A DNA stretch of 64,000 bases from Frateuria_A yonginensis. Its GTDB lineage: Bacteria; Pseudomonadota; Gammaproteobacteria; Xanthomonadales; Rhodanobacteraceae. The notes under the pieces are model-generated. The model did not search any database. It saw only the letters and a program-made list of their open reading frames with translations, and was not told where the DNA came from. The stretch spans positions 310,001 through 374,000 of the forward strand of contig NZ_JBBBNY010000002.1 of the NCBI RefSeq assembly GCF_037137055.1. Reading direction: 5' to 3'. Positions 48,891-56,487 of the stretch are shown piece after piece (the stretch's first letter is position 1; each line of letters starts with the position of its first letter). A program made the position numbers and the translations under genes.

Positions 48891-49698
48891 CGTGGCGGTC
48901 GTCGTCGTACTCGACCACGCTGTCGGCCAGCGCCGGCAGGGTGGCCAGCGCATGTCGGCTGAGCCGTTCGAAGTGCGCCAGGAAGCGCGCCATCGCCTCG
49001 GGGTCCATCGCCAGTGGCGCGCGCCGGGCGAGCAGCGCCTCCTCCTGCTCGCCGCGCCAGCGTCGCACCACGTCCCAGTTCGGCGCCTGCAGCACGATCA
49101 GGGCGTCGAGCTTTCTCCACAGCGGCTGGTAGGCGCGCAACTGCTTGTTGACCCAGTGGCGCCAGCGAGCGTCCGGGTCTTCCTCGCGTTCGAGCGCGTT
49201 CACCGGCGTGTCCAGCGCCGACTGCAGCTGCGGGCGCAGGCCCAGCGCCCAGCCCTCGAGGATCACCAGCTTCGGCGCGCGGGTGACCTTCGCCCAGCGC
49301 GACGGCGGCACGCGCGTGTCGCGGCCCTTGTCGAAGCGCGGCCAGGTGACCGGCAGCTTCTCCGACGCCTGCGGCAGCGCCGCCAGCACCGACAGCAGCA
49401 ACTCGATCTCGTGCGTGCCCGGCACGCCGCGCGTGCGCAGCAGCGGATGGACCTCGCGGGCGAGTGTCTCGCGTTCGCTGCGCGGGTAGTAGAAATCGTC
49501 CAGCGCGAGTACGTCGGTCGGCCAGCCGCGGGCTTCCGCTTCGGCTTTCATCACCCGTGCGAGCGTGCTCTTGCCGCTGCCCTGCAGGCCGGAGAGTCCC
49601 AGGATGTAGGGGCGGCGTGAACGTGCGATGCGCCCGGCATAATGGTCGAGCAGATGGCCGGCGAGGGCGACGTTCTGCATGCTAGGATCGTTGGTCAT
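48868..49698 (-). CDS. D-glycerate 3-kinase-like P-loop kinase
   Basis: P-loop kinase of 276 residues from the ATG at 49698 (MTNDPSMQNVALAGHLLDHY). Walker A is GLQGSGKS at 37-44. LALDDFYYPRSERETLA is the typical Walker B-like stretch and LVILEGWALGLRP follows later. The family includes plant glycerate 3-kinase (GLYK) and E. coli YggC. D-glycerate to 3-phosphoglycerate is the likely but unproven reaction. It is divergent from pdxH and convergent with, and overlapping, the epimerase gene. Confidence 0.87.
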   Translation of the reverse strand: MTNDPSMQNVALAGHLLDHYAGRIARSRRPYILGLSGLQGSGKSTLARVMKAEAEARGWPTDVLALDDFYYPRSERETLAREVHPLLRTRGVPGTHEIELLLSVLAALPQASEKLPVTWPRFDKGRDTRVPPSRWAKVTRAPKLVILEGWALGLRPQLQSALDTPVNALEREEDPDARWRHWVNKQLRAYQPLWRKLDALIVLQAPNWDVVRRWRGEQEEALLARRAPLAMDPEAMARFLAHFERLSRHALATLPALADSVVEYDDDRHVTGLAHG

Positions 49699-49737
49699 CC
49701 GCGCATGATGGCGCGGCGCCGCCACGATGCAAGAGTC

Positions 49738-50325
49738 ATGCTCAAACGCGAGATCCTAGACACCTTCCTGGGCCTGCTGGACGAGGCCACGGCCGGCGGC
49801 GATCCCGAACCCACCGCGATGAACCTGGCGACCGCCGACGCGGCCGGCCGGGTCAGCTCGCGCATCGTGCTGCTGAAGGGGGCCGACGAGCGCGGCTTCC
49901 GCTTCTACACCAACTACCAGAGCGACAAGGGCGTGCAGCTGGAGGCGCATCCGCAGGTGGCGCTGTGCTTCCACTGGAAGCAGCTGCGCGAGGGCGTGCA
50001 GGTGCGGGTGGAGGGCATCGCGCGCAAGCTGCTGCCGGAGGAATCGGACGCCTATTTCGCCAGCCGGCCCCGCGGCAGCCAGATCGGTGCGTGGGCCTCG
50101 CTGCAGTCGCAGACCCTGCCCGACCGCGAAACCTTCGAGCAGCGCGTGGCCCGTTGCGAGAAGGAGTTCGAGGGGCGCGAGGTGCCGCGTCCGCCGCACT
50201 GGGGCGGCTTCGTGGTGGAACCGGACCTGGTCGAGTTCTGGTACGGCGCGCAGTACCGCCTGCACGAGCGCGTGCGCTGGAGCCGGCACGGGCAGACCTG
50301 GACCAGCCGGCTGCTCTATCCATGA
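49738..50325 (+). CDS. pdxH: pyridoxamine 5'-phosphate oxidase
   Basis: FMN enzyme making pyridoxal 5'-phosphate. The ATG at 49738 gives 195 residues (MLKREILDTFLGLLDEATAG); ATGs up to 49642 would add at most 32 residues. FMN-binding RVSSRIVLLKG and FYTNYQSDKGVQL, and the C-terminal VEFWYGAQYRLHERVRW with the final RLLYP, are typical. The ending in LYP matches the family. Overlaps yjbQ by four bases. Confidence 0.96.
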   Translation: MLKREILDTFLGLLDEATAGGDPEPTAMNLATADAAGRVSSRIVLLKGADERGFRFYTNYQSDKGVQLEAHPQVALCFHWKQLREGVQVRVEGIARKLLPEESDAYFASRPRGSQIGAWASLQSQTLPDRETFEQRVARCEKEFEGREVPRPPHWGGFVVEPDLVEFWYGAQYRLHERVRWSRHGQTWTSRLLYP

Positions 50326-50762
50326 GCCACGCGCAGCCCGCGCCGCACGTCGCCCAGGGCGGTTTCGTCGTACACACGCGCGGGCGCGGTTTCAGCGAGA
50401 TCACCGCGAAGGTGGCCGAGGCCGTGGCGGCCAGCCACGTGCAGACCGGCATCGCCCACGTGTTCACCGCGCACACCAGCTGTTCCCTGCTGATCGGCGA
50501 GAACGCCGACCCGTCGGTGCGCGCCGACCTGGAGCGCTGGTTCGCGCGCGCCGTGCCGGACGGCGACCCGATGTTCGAGCACGATGCCGAAGGCCCGGAC
50601 GACATGCCGGCCCACGTGCGCTCGATCCTCACCGGCGTCAGCCTCACCGTGCCGGTGCACGTCGGGAAGCCGCAGCTGGGCACCTGGCAGGGCATCTACC
50701 TGTGGGAGCACCGCCACGAGCCGCACCAGCGCCGGGTCACGGTGACCGTGCTCGGGCATTGA
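50322..50762 (+). CDS. YjbQ/UPF0047 family protein
   Basis: Conserved small protein of 146 residues. The family signature HVFTAHTSCSLLIGENADPSV and the later TWQGIYLWEHR are present, with conserved His residues. Members have been linked to thiamine-phosphate-related activity in vitro, but the role is not settled. Translationally coupled to pdxH (ATGA), which suggests a B-vitamin link without proving it. Confidence 0.93.
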   Translation: MSHAQPAPHVAQGGFVVHTRGRGFSEITAKVAEAVAASHVQTGIAHVFTAHTSCSLLIGENADPSVRADLERWFARAVPDGDPMFEHDAEGPDDMPAHVRSILTGVSLTVPVHVGKPQLGTWQGIYLWEHRHEPHQRRVTVTVLGH

Positions 50763-50839
50763 GCGCCGCCTGACGGCGCGGACAGGCGGGAGCGCAGCCT
50801 GCATACTTGCGCCTTCCCTGATGGCACGCGTTCCGTCCG

Positions 50840-51646
50840 ATGACCGACGACTTCCCGCAGCGCATCGTCTGCCTCACCGAGGAGCCGACCGAGGTACTCT
50901 ACGCGCTCGGCGAGGAGCGCCGCATCGTCGGCATCTCCGGCTTCACCGTGCGCCCGCCGCGCGCGCGCAAGGAGAAGCCCAAGGTCTCGGCGTTCACCAG
51001 CGCCAGGATCGGCGAGATCCTGAAGCTGGAGCCGGACCTGGCGATCGGCTTCTCCGACATCCAGGCCGACATCGCGCGCGAGCTGATCAAGGCCGGCGTG
51101 GAGGTGTGGATCAGCAACCACCGTAGCGTGGCCGGCATCCTGGCCTACATCCGCCGGCTGGGCGCGATGGTCGGCGCCTCAGCCAGGGCCGAGGCGTACG
51201 CGCGCCAGGCCGAGGCACACCTGGGCGAGGTGCGCGCGCTGGCCGCGGCGCTGCCACGCCGGCCCAAGGTGTACTTCGAGGAGTGGGACGAGCCGATCAT
51301 CACCGGCATCCGCTGGGTCGCCGAGCTGATCGGCGTCGCCGGCGGCGAGGACGCGTTTCCCGAACTGGCGCGCCAGCCGCTGGCCAAGCGGCGCATCCTG
51401 GCCGACGGCGGGGAGGTGGTGCGCCGCGCGCCGGACATCATCCTGGGATCCTGGTGCGGCAAGCGCTTCCGGCCGGAGAAGGTCGCCGCGCGTCCGGGTT
51501 GGGCGGCCATTCCGGCGGTACGCGACGGCGAGCTGCACGAGGTCAAGTCGCCGATCATCCTGCAGCCCGGCCCGGCGGCGCTGTTCGACGGGCTGGCCGA
51601 ACTTCACCGCATCATCGCCGCCTGGGCGCATCGCGCACCGGGGTAG
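50840..51646 (+). CDS. BtuF-like cobalamin-binding protein without signal peptide
   Basis: Protein of 268 residues with the fold of class III substrate-binding proteins (RIVCLTEEPTEVLYALGEERRIVGISG, then PDLAIGFSDIQADIARELI and a C-terminal lobe PDIILGSWCGKRFRPEKV). Periplasmic BtuF-type proteins begin with a signal peptide; here the start MTDDFPQRIVCLTEE goes straight into the fold, and no upstream in-frame start with a hydrophobic stretch exists. It may therefore act in the cytoplasm. No ABC permease or ATPase lies nearby. The stop codon is inside a GTAG-headed palindrome. Confidence 0.85.
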   Translation: MTDDFPQRIVCLTEEPTEVLYALGEERRIVGISGFTVRPPRARKEKPKVSAFTSARIGEILKLEPDLAIGFSDIQADIARELIKAGVEVWISNHRSVAGILAYIRRLGAMVGASARAEAYARQAEAHLGEVRALAAALPRRPKVYFEEWDEPIITGIRWVAELIGVAGGEDAFPELARQPLAKRRILADGGEVVRRAPDIILGSWCGKRFRPEKVAARPGWAAIPAVRDGELHEVKSPIILQPGPAALFDGLAELHRIIAAWAHRAPG

Positions 51647-51660
51647 GAGCTCGCTCCTAC
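51643..51660. repeat. GTAGGAGC palindrome (REP-like)
   Basis: GTAGGAGCTCGCTCCTAC is a perfect inverted repeat (8-base arms, TC between). It overlaps the stop codon of the BtuF-like gene and lies between convergent genes. Its GTAG head and GC-rich stem resemble REP elements of this bacterial group, and it may also serve as transcription end. Confidence 0.65.
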
Positions 51661-51670
51661 AAAGGGGCGG

Positions 51671-52246
51671 TCAGAGGCCGCCGGCCAGGCGCGAGCCCCA
51701 GTCGAACAGCGGCGCCGCGACCAGGATGCGGGCGAGCAGCAGGCCGATCATCACCACGGCGGGCGCGAAGTCCAGCACGCCGACCACCATTTTGCCGCGC
51801 AGCGGGCGCAGCAACGGCGCGACGATCGCCTCGACCAGGCGCAGCACCGGGTGGTAGCCGTCGGCGCCGAACATGCTGAGCAGCGACCAGCCGAACACCA
51901 GCACCAGGTAGAACACGAGCACGAAGTCGAGCAGCTCGGCGAGCGCGAGCACCAGCAATCCGGCCACGTGGGGCGCCGCGCCGGCCAGCGCGAACAGCAC
52001 CACGCGTTTGAGCAGCATGATCAGGTAGCACACCAGCAACGCGGCCAGGTTGATCCGGCGCCAGTTCGGCAGCACGCGCCGGATCGGCGCCAGCAACGGG
52101 TTGGTGTAGCGGTAGACGAACTGGCTGACCGGGTTGCGGAAGTCGGCCCGCCCGGCCTCCGCCAGCAGGCGCAGCACGAACAGCGTGGCCAGGGCGTCGA
52201 AGGCAATCTCGATCAGCAGGGAAAACGCGTTGAGCAGGTAGATCAC
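51671..52246 (-). CDS. yggT: YggT family membrane protein
   Basis: Inner-membrane protein of 191 residues made of two YggT repeats, each with the pattern of two helices plus NPVSQFVYRYTNPLLAPIRRVLP or YHPVLRLVEAIVAPLLRPLR. Relatives are linked to osmotic tolerance in E. coli and to division or thylakoid organisation elsewhere. Starts three bases after the proC stop, so it forms an operon with proC. Confidence 0.95.
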   Translation of the reverse strand: MIYLLNAFSLLIEIAFDALATLFVLRLLAEAGRADFRNPVSQFVYRYTNPLLAPIRRVLPNWRRINLAALLVCYLIMLLKRVVLFALAGAAPHVAGLLVLALAELLDFVLVFYLVLVFGWSLLSMFGADGYHPVLRLVEAIVAPLLRPLRGKMVVGVLDFAPAVVMIGLLLARILVAAPLFDWGSRLAGGL

Positions 52247-52249
52247 GAT

Positions 52250-53074
52250 TCAGCTCCTGGCATCGAGCTCGGCGGCGAGGTCGGCGCCGCGGCGGGTGGC
52301 GGCCTGCACGGCGCGGGCGACGATGCCCGCCAGGCCGTCGGCGGCGAAACTTTCCAGCGCCGCCTGGGTGGTGCCGTTGGGCGAGGTGACCCGACGGCGC
52401 AGCTCGCCCGGCGCCTCGCCGCCCTCGACCAGCATGCGGCCGGCGCCCAGGCAGGTCTGCGCGGCCAGCGCCCGGGCGGTGTCGCGCGGCATGCCTTGCG
52501 CGACGGCGGCGTCCTCCAGCGCCTCGACCAGCGCGAAGAAATACGCCGGGCCGGAGCCGGACAGGGCGGTGACCGTATCCATCAGGGCTTCGTCGTCGAT
52601 CCAGCGGGTCAGGCCCACCGCGTCCAGGATGTGCTGGGCCTGCGCCTTCTGCGGCGGGCTGACCCGCGCGTTGGCGACGAGGCCGGTGGCGCCGGCGCCG
52701 ATCAGCGCCGGCGTGTTGGGCATGCAGCGCACTACGGCCAGGTGCGCGCCGAACCAGCGTTCGAGCTGGTCCAGCCGCACGCCGGCGGCGATCGAGATCA
52801 GCAGCGGGCGGTGACGCTGCAGCGGTTCGCGCAGTTCGGCCTGCAGCGCCGGCATGATCTGCGGCTTGACCGCCAGCACCAGTACCTGCGCGTCCTCGGC
52901 GGCCAGCCGGTTCTCGGCGAAGGTCGCCACGCCGAACTCGCGGGCCAGCGCCTCGCGGGCCTGCGCGTGCGGCTCGGCCACGCGGATCGAGGACGCCGCC
53001 GCGCCGGTCTTGAGCAGGCCGCCGATCAGGCTGCGCGCCATGTTGCCGCCGCCGATGAAGGCTAGTCGTGTCAT
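52250..53074 (-). CDS. proC: pyrroline-5-carboxylate reductase
   Basis: Last step of proline synthesis, NAD(P)H-dependent. The 274 residues start with the nucleotide-binding FIGGGNMARSLIGGL. Later come VLAVKPQIM, VRCMPNTPALIGAGATGL and the family C-terminal signature around VTALSGSGPAYFFALVEAL. The gene yggS, which commonly precedes proC, is not present in the 319 bases upstream. Confidence 0.97.
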   Translation of the reverse strand: MTRLAFIGGGNMARSLIGGLLKTGAAASSIRVAEPHAQAREALAREFGVATFAENRLAAEDAQVLVLAVKPQIMPALQAELREPLQRHRPLLISIAAGVRLDQLERWFGAHLAVVRCMPNTPALIGAGATGLVANARVSPPQKAQAQHILDAVGLTRWIDDEALMDTVTALSGSGPAYFFALVEALEDAAVAQGMPRDTARALAAQTCLGAGRMLVEGGEAPGELRRRVTSPNGTTQAALESFAADGLAGIVARAVQAATRRGADLAAELDARS

Positions 53075-53393
53075 GCCGTTCCCTTGGGTGTGCGTGGGGC
53101 CCGTTACCTTAACGCGAAGCGCGCCGGCGGCGGGTGGAGGCGGCGCGTTGCCGGTTCGCGGCCGGTCGAGCCCGGGCGGGGAGGGGCCCGGCAGCGGGAG
53201 CGGGTCGCAGTTTCGCGGGGCGGGCGCCGTAACCCACTGGCCCGGCGGGCATTCGCGCGAGTAGTATCGGTCGCGCTGCCAAGGGGGATGTCGGATGGCC
53301 GGCTCGACGGCGACGGGGCGTGCGCGAAGGCGCCACGGCCGGGCGGTTCCCTGTGCAGTCCGCTCATCCTGACGAACGCTTCAAGGGGAATCC
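53075..53393. other. proC-pilT divergent gap
   Basis: These 319 bases hold no gene; in particular the yggS gene often found here is missing. A TAGTAT at 53262-53267 with a poor TGGCCC -35 at 18 bases may be the pilT -10. The proC side has AAGGGA as ribosome site and a weak TAAGGT -10. A GC-rich stretch fills the middle. Confidence 0.6.
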
Positions 53394-54431
53394 ATGGACA
53401 TCGCCGAACTGCTGGCCTTCTCGGTGAAGAACAAGGCCTCGGACCTGCACCTGTCGGCCGGCCTGCCACCGATGATCCGCGTGGACGGCGACGTGCGCCG
53501 CATCAACATCCCGCCGCTGGAACACAAGCAGGTGCACGCGCTGATCTACGACATCATGTCGGACAAGCAGCGGCGCGACTACGAGGAATTCTTCGAGACC
53601 GACTTCTCGTTCGAGATCCCCGGCCTGGCGCGCTTCCGCGTCAACGCGTTCAACCAGAACCGCGGCGCGGGCGCGGTGTTCCGCACCATTCCCTCCGAGG
53701 TGCTGACGCTGGAGGACCTGGCGGCGCCGCGCATCTTCCGCGAGCTGATCGAGCAGCCGCAGGGCCTGATCCTGGTGACCGGGCCGACCGGCTCGGGCAA
53801 GTCGACCACGCTGGCGGCGATGATCGACCACATCAACAAGAACGAGTACGGCCACATCCTCACCGTCGAGGACCCGATCGAGTTCGTGCACACCTCGCAG
53901 AAGTGCCTGATCAACCAGCGCGAGGTGCACCGCGACACGCACGGCTTCAACGAGGCGCTGCGTTCGGCGCTGCGCGAGGACCCAGACATCATCCTGGTCG
54001 GCGAGTTGCGCGACCTGGAAACCATCCGCCTGGCACTGACCGCGGCGGAGACCGGTCACCTGGTGTTCGGTACCCTGCACACCAGCTCGGCGGCCAAGAC
54101 CATCGACCGCATCATCGACGTGTTCCCCGCCGGCGAGAAGCCGATGGTGCGCTCGATGCTTTCCGAGTCGCTGCGCGCGGTGATCTCGCAGTCGCTGCTG
54201 AAGAAGGTCGGCGGCGGACGCATCGCGGCGCACGAGATCATGGTCGGCATCCCGGCCATCCGCAACCTGATCCGCGAGGACAAGGTCGCGCAGATGTACT
54301 CGTCGATCCAGACCGGCCAGCAGTACGGCATGCAGACGCTGGACCAGAACCTGCAGGACCTGGTCAAGCGTGGCCTGGTGTCGCGGCAGGAAGCGATCGG
54401 CTATGCCAAGAACAAGGAAATCTTCAAGTGA
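53394..54431 (+). CDS. pilT: type IV pilus retraction ATPase PilT
   Basis: Hexameric ATPase that retracts type IV pili for twitching and DNA uptake. The 345 residues show the N-terminal PAS-like domain (MDIAELLAFSVKNKASDLHLSAGLPP) and Walker A GPTGSGKSTTLAAM. The Asp box and Walker B lie in DPDIILVGELRDLETIRLAL, followed by the His box GTLHTSSAAKTIDRIID. The PilT-specific AIRNLIREDK motif is present. Upstream of pilU. Confidence 0.98.
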   Translation: MDIAELLAFSVKNKASDLHLSAGLPPMIRVDGDVRRINIPPLEHKQVHALIYDIMSDKQRRDYEEFFETDFSFEIPGLARFRVNAFNQNRGAGAVFRTIPSEVLTLEDLAAPRIFRELIEQPQGLILVTGPTGSGKSTTLAAMIDHINKNEYGHILTVEDPIEFVHTSQKCLINQREVHRDTHGFNEALRSALREDPDIILVGELRDLETIRLALTAAETGHLVFGTLHTSSAAKTIDRIIDVFPAGEKPMVRSMLSESLRAVISQSLLKKVGGGRIAAHEIMVGIPAIRNLIREDKVAQMYSSIQTGQQYGMQTLDQNLQDLVKRGLVSRQEAIGYAKNKEIFK

Positions 54432-54450
54432 GGCACGGACCGGGCAGCGT

Positions 54451-54580
54451 GGGACGGGGAACGGGCGGTGCACGGTGCCCGGGAGCCTTGCGCTCCACCC
54501 ATGCGCTTGATGGAAGCCGCTGTCTCCGGCGTTCCCTGTCGCTCACGTCCCCTGTTCCCCGTTTCCCGTTCCCCGCTCCC
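54451..54580. repeat. imperfect inverted repeat flanking the pilT-pilU gap
   Basis: GGGACGGGGAACGGG (54451-54465) pairs with CCCGTTCCCCGCTCCC (54565-54580) with one extra base, enclosing 99 bases. The right side is part of a run of TTCCCCG/TTCCCGT units (54549-54580). The pilT-pilU gap (54432-54594) has no gene. It could form a long hairpin in the mRNA between the two motor genes. Confidence 0.6.
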
Positions 54581-54594
54581 GGAGGAGCGCACCC

Positions 54595-55761
54595 ATGAGC
54601 GAATTCGATTTCACCTCGTTCCTGAAGCTGATGGTCCACAAGAAGGCGTCGGACCTGTTCATCACGGCCGGCGTGGCGCCGTCGATGAAGCTGCAGGGGC
54701 GGATCGTGCCGATCACGCAGACACCGCTCTCGGTGCAGCAGGCGCGCGACATGGTGCTCAACATCATGACGCCTTCGCAGCGCGAGGAGTTCGAGAAGAC
54801 CCACGAGTGCCAGTTCGCGATCTCCGCGCAGGGCGTGGGCCGGTTCCGCGTGTCGTGCTTCTACCAGCGCAACTGCGTGGGCATGGTGCTGCGCCGGATC
54901 GAGTCGAAGATCCCGACCTTCGAGGAGCTCACCTTGCCGCCGGTGCTCAAGCAGCTGGCGATGACCAAGCGCGGCATCATCATCTTCGTGGGCGCCACCG
55001 GTTCGGGCAAGTCCACCTCGCTGGCCGCGATGGTGGGCTACCGCAACCAGAACTCGACCGGCCACATCATCACGATCGAGGACCCGATCGAGTACGTGCA
55101 CAAGCACGAAGGATGCATCATCACCCAGCGCGAGATCGGCATCGACACCGACAACTGGGAAAACGCGCTCAAGAACACCTTGCGCCAGGCGCCGGACGTG
55201 ATCCTGATCGGCGAGGTGCGTACCCGAGAGACGATGGAGTACGCGATCAACTTCGCCGAGACCGGCCACCTGTGCCTGTGCACGCTGCATGCGAACAACG
55301 CCAACCAGGCGATCGACCGCATCCTGCACTTCTTCCCGGAAGACCGGCGCCAGCAGCTGTTCATGGACCTGTCGCTGAACCTCAAGGGCATCGTTGCGCA
55401 GCAGCTGATCCCCACGCCGGACGGCAAGGCGCGCCGCGTGGCGGTGGAAGTCCTGCTGGGCACGCCGCTGGTGCAGGACTACATCCGCCAGGGCGAGATC
55501 CACAAGATCAAGGAAGTGATGAAGGAGTCGGTGAACCTGGGCATGCGCACCTTCGACCAGAGCCTGGTCGAGCTCTACCACGCCGGCGAGATCAGCTACG
55601 AGGATGCGTTGCGCCACGCCGACAGTTCCAACGAGGTGCGCCTGCGCATCAAGCTCGCGCAGGGCGGCGACGCGCACACGCTGTCGCAGGGCCTGGAGGG
55701 CGTGGAGCTGGAGGATACCCGCGACAACAACCAGTTCGGCGGCGGCATGCTGCGTCGCTGA
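54595..55761 (+). CDS. pilU: type IV pilus ATPase PilU
   Basis: PilT paralogue that assists retraction. The 388 residues start MSEFDFTSFLKLMVHKKASDLF, with Walker A GATGSGKSTSLAAM, Walker B region PDVILIGEVRTRETMEYAI and His box CTLHANNANQAIDRILHFF. The extended C-terminus (about 350-388) is typical of PilU. GGAGGAG precedes the ATG. Separated from pilT by a 163-base gap with an inverted repeat. Confidence 0.97.
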   Translation: MSEFDFTSFLKLMVHKKASDLFITAGVAPSMKLQGRIVPITQTPLSVQQARDMVLNIMTPSQREEFEKTHECQFAISAQGVGRFRVSCFYQRNCVGMVLRRIESKIPTFEELTLPPVLKQLAMTKRGIIIFVGATGSGKSTSLAAMVGYRNQNSTGHIITIEDPIEYVHKHEGCIITQREIGIDTDNWENALKNTLRQAPDVILIGEVRTRETMEYAINFAETGHLCLCTLHANNANQAIDRILHFFPEDRRQQLFMDLSLNLKGIVAQQLIPTPDGKARRVAVEVLLGTPLVQDYIRQGEIHKIKEVMKESVNLGMRTFDQSLVELYHAGEISYEDALRHADSSNEVRLRIKLAQGGDAHTLSQGLEGVELEDTRDNNQFGGGMLRR

Positions 55762-55789
55762 CGGCGTCCCGTCGGGCGTCGCCCGGACG

Positions 55790-55819
55790 GCAGAAAGGGG
55801 CCCGCGGGCCCCTTTCTGC
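55790..55819. terminator. two-way terminator after pilU
   Basis: A perfect 14+14 palindrome GCAGAAAGGGGCCC/GGGCCCCTTTCTGC with two central bases. It lies between the convergent pilU and BON genes, 29 bases past the pilU stop. The GC core followed by TTTCT works in both directions. Confidence 0.75.
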
Positions 55820-55838
55820 GCTCCGGGTCCGCCGCTTG

Positions 55839-56216
55839 TTACGGCGACTCGCCCGACGCCGTCACGGTCAGGCCGGTGGCGTCCACGCTCTTGACGCCCT
55901 TGACGCGGTGGGCCACCTCGATGGCGCGGTTCTTCTGCATGTCGTTGGCGACGGTGCCGGTCAGCCGCACCCGGCCGTCGCTGGTGTCGACCGAGATGTT
56001 GGTGGCCGGGATCTCCTTGGTGGTGGCGAACTCGGACTTCACCTTGGTGGTGATCCAGGCGTCATCCACCTTGCCGGGCACGGTCTGGTTCGCCTGCGAG
56101 CTGTCCGATCCGGCATAGGCATCCTGCGCGCCGGCCTGGGCGAACGGCACCGCGGCGAGCGCGGCGACGAAGCCAGCGGCAAGAAGGGTTCGATGGAACG
56201 CGGTGTGGTTACGCAT
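55839..56216 (-). CDS. BON-domain exported protein (OsmY-like)
   Basis: Exported protein of 125 residues with a signal peptide (up to about residue 30, AQAGAQDA). One BON domain follows at about 50-118 (DAWITTKVKSEFATTKEIPA, then VSTDGRVRLTGTV-like DTSDGRVRLTGTVANDMQ). E. coli OsmY has two BON domains and acts as a periplasmic stress protein or chaperone; BON domains are thought to bind membranes. Role here is probably envelope stress (inference). Confidence 0.92.
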   Translation of the reverse strand: MRNHTAFHRTLLAAGFVAALAAVPFAQAGAQDAYAGSDSSQANQTVPGKVDDAWITTKVKSEFATTKEIPATNISVDTSDGRVRLTGTVANDMQKNRAIEVAHRVKGVKSVDATGLTVTASGESP

Positions 56217-56442
56217 GACTCTCTCCTTGGGTTGCTGTCGGTGCGACAGTCGATGCAGCGCATCGGTGGATTCATGGCAACAGGAGCGGCGTGAACGGGC
56301 CGTGGGTCGGCGCCGCAGCGTTCAGTACCGATTCGCGTAGTGAACGAGGGGCTGAAGATGCCGTTGCGGAAGGGCGAAGCGCCTGTGAGCGATCCGTGTG
56401 TCCGGGCGGGGTGGGCCTGCCTGCCCCTGACCGCGCATAAAG

Positions 56443-56466
56443 GAAAAGGGCGCCCGGAGGCGCCCT
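56443..56466 (-). terminator. terminator of the large lipoprotein gene
   Basis: On the minus strand the 8-bp stem AGGGCGCC/GGCGCCCT with a 4-base loop is followed by TTTCC. It lies 22 bases after the lipoprotein stop. The 56217-56487 gap shows no gene otherwise. Confidence 0.7.
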
Positions 56467-56487
56467 CCAGGATCGGTTGCCCGGGCG

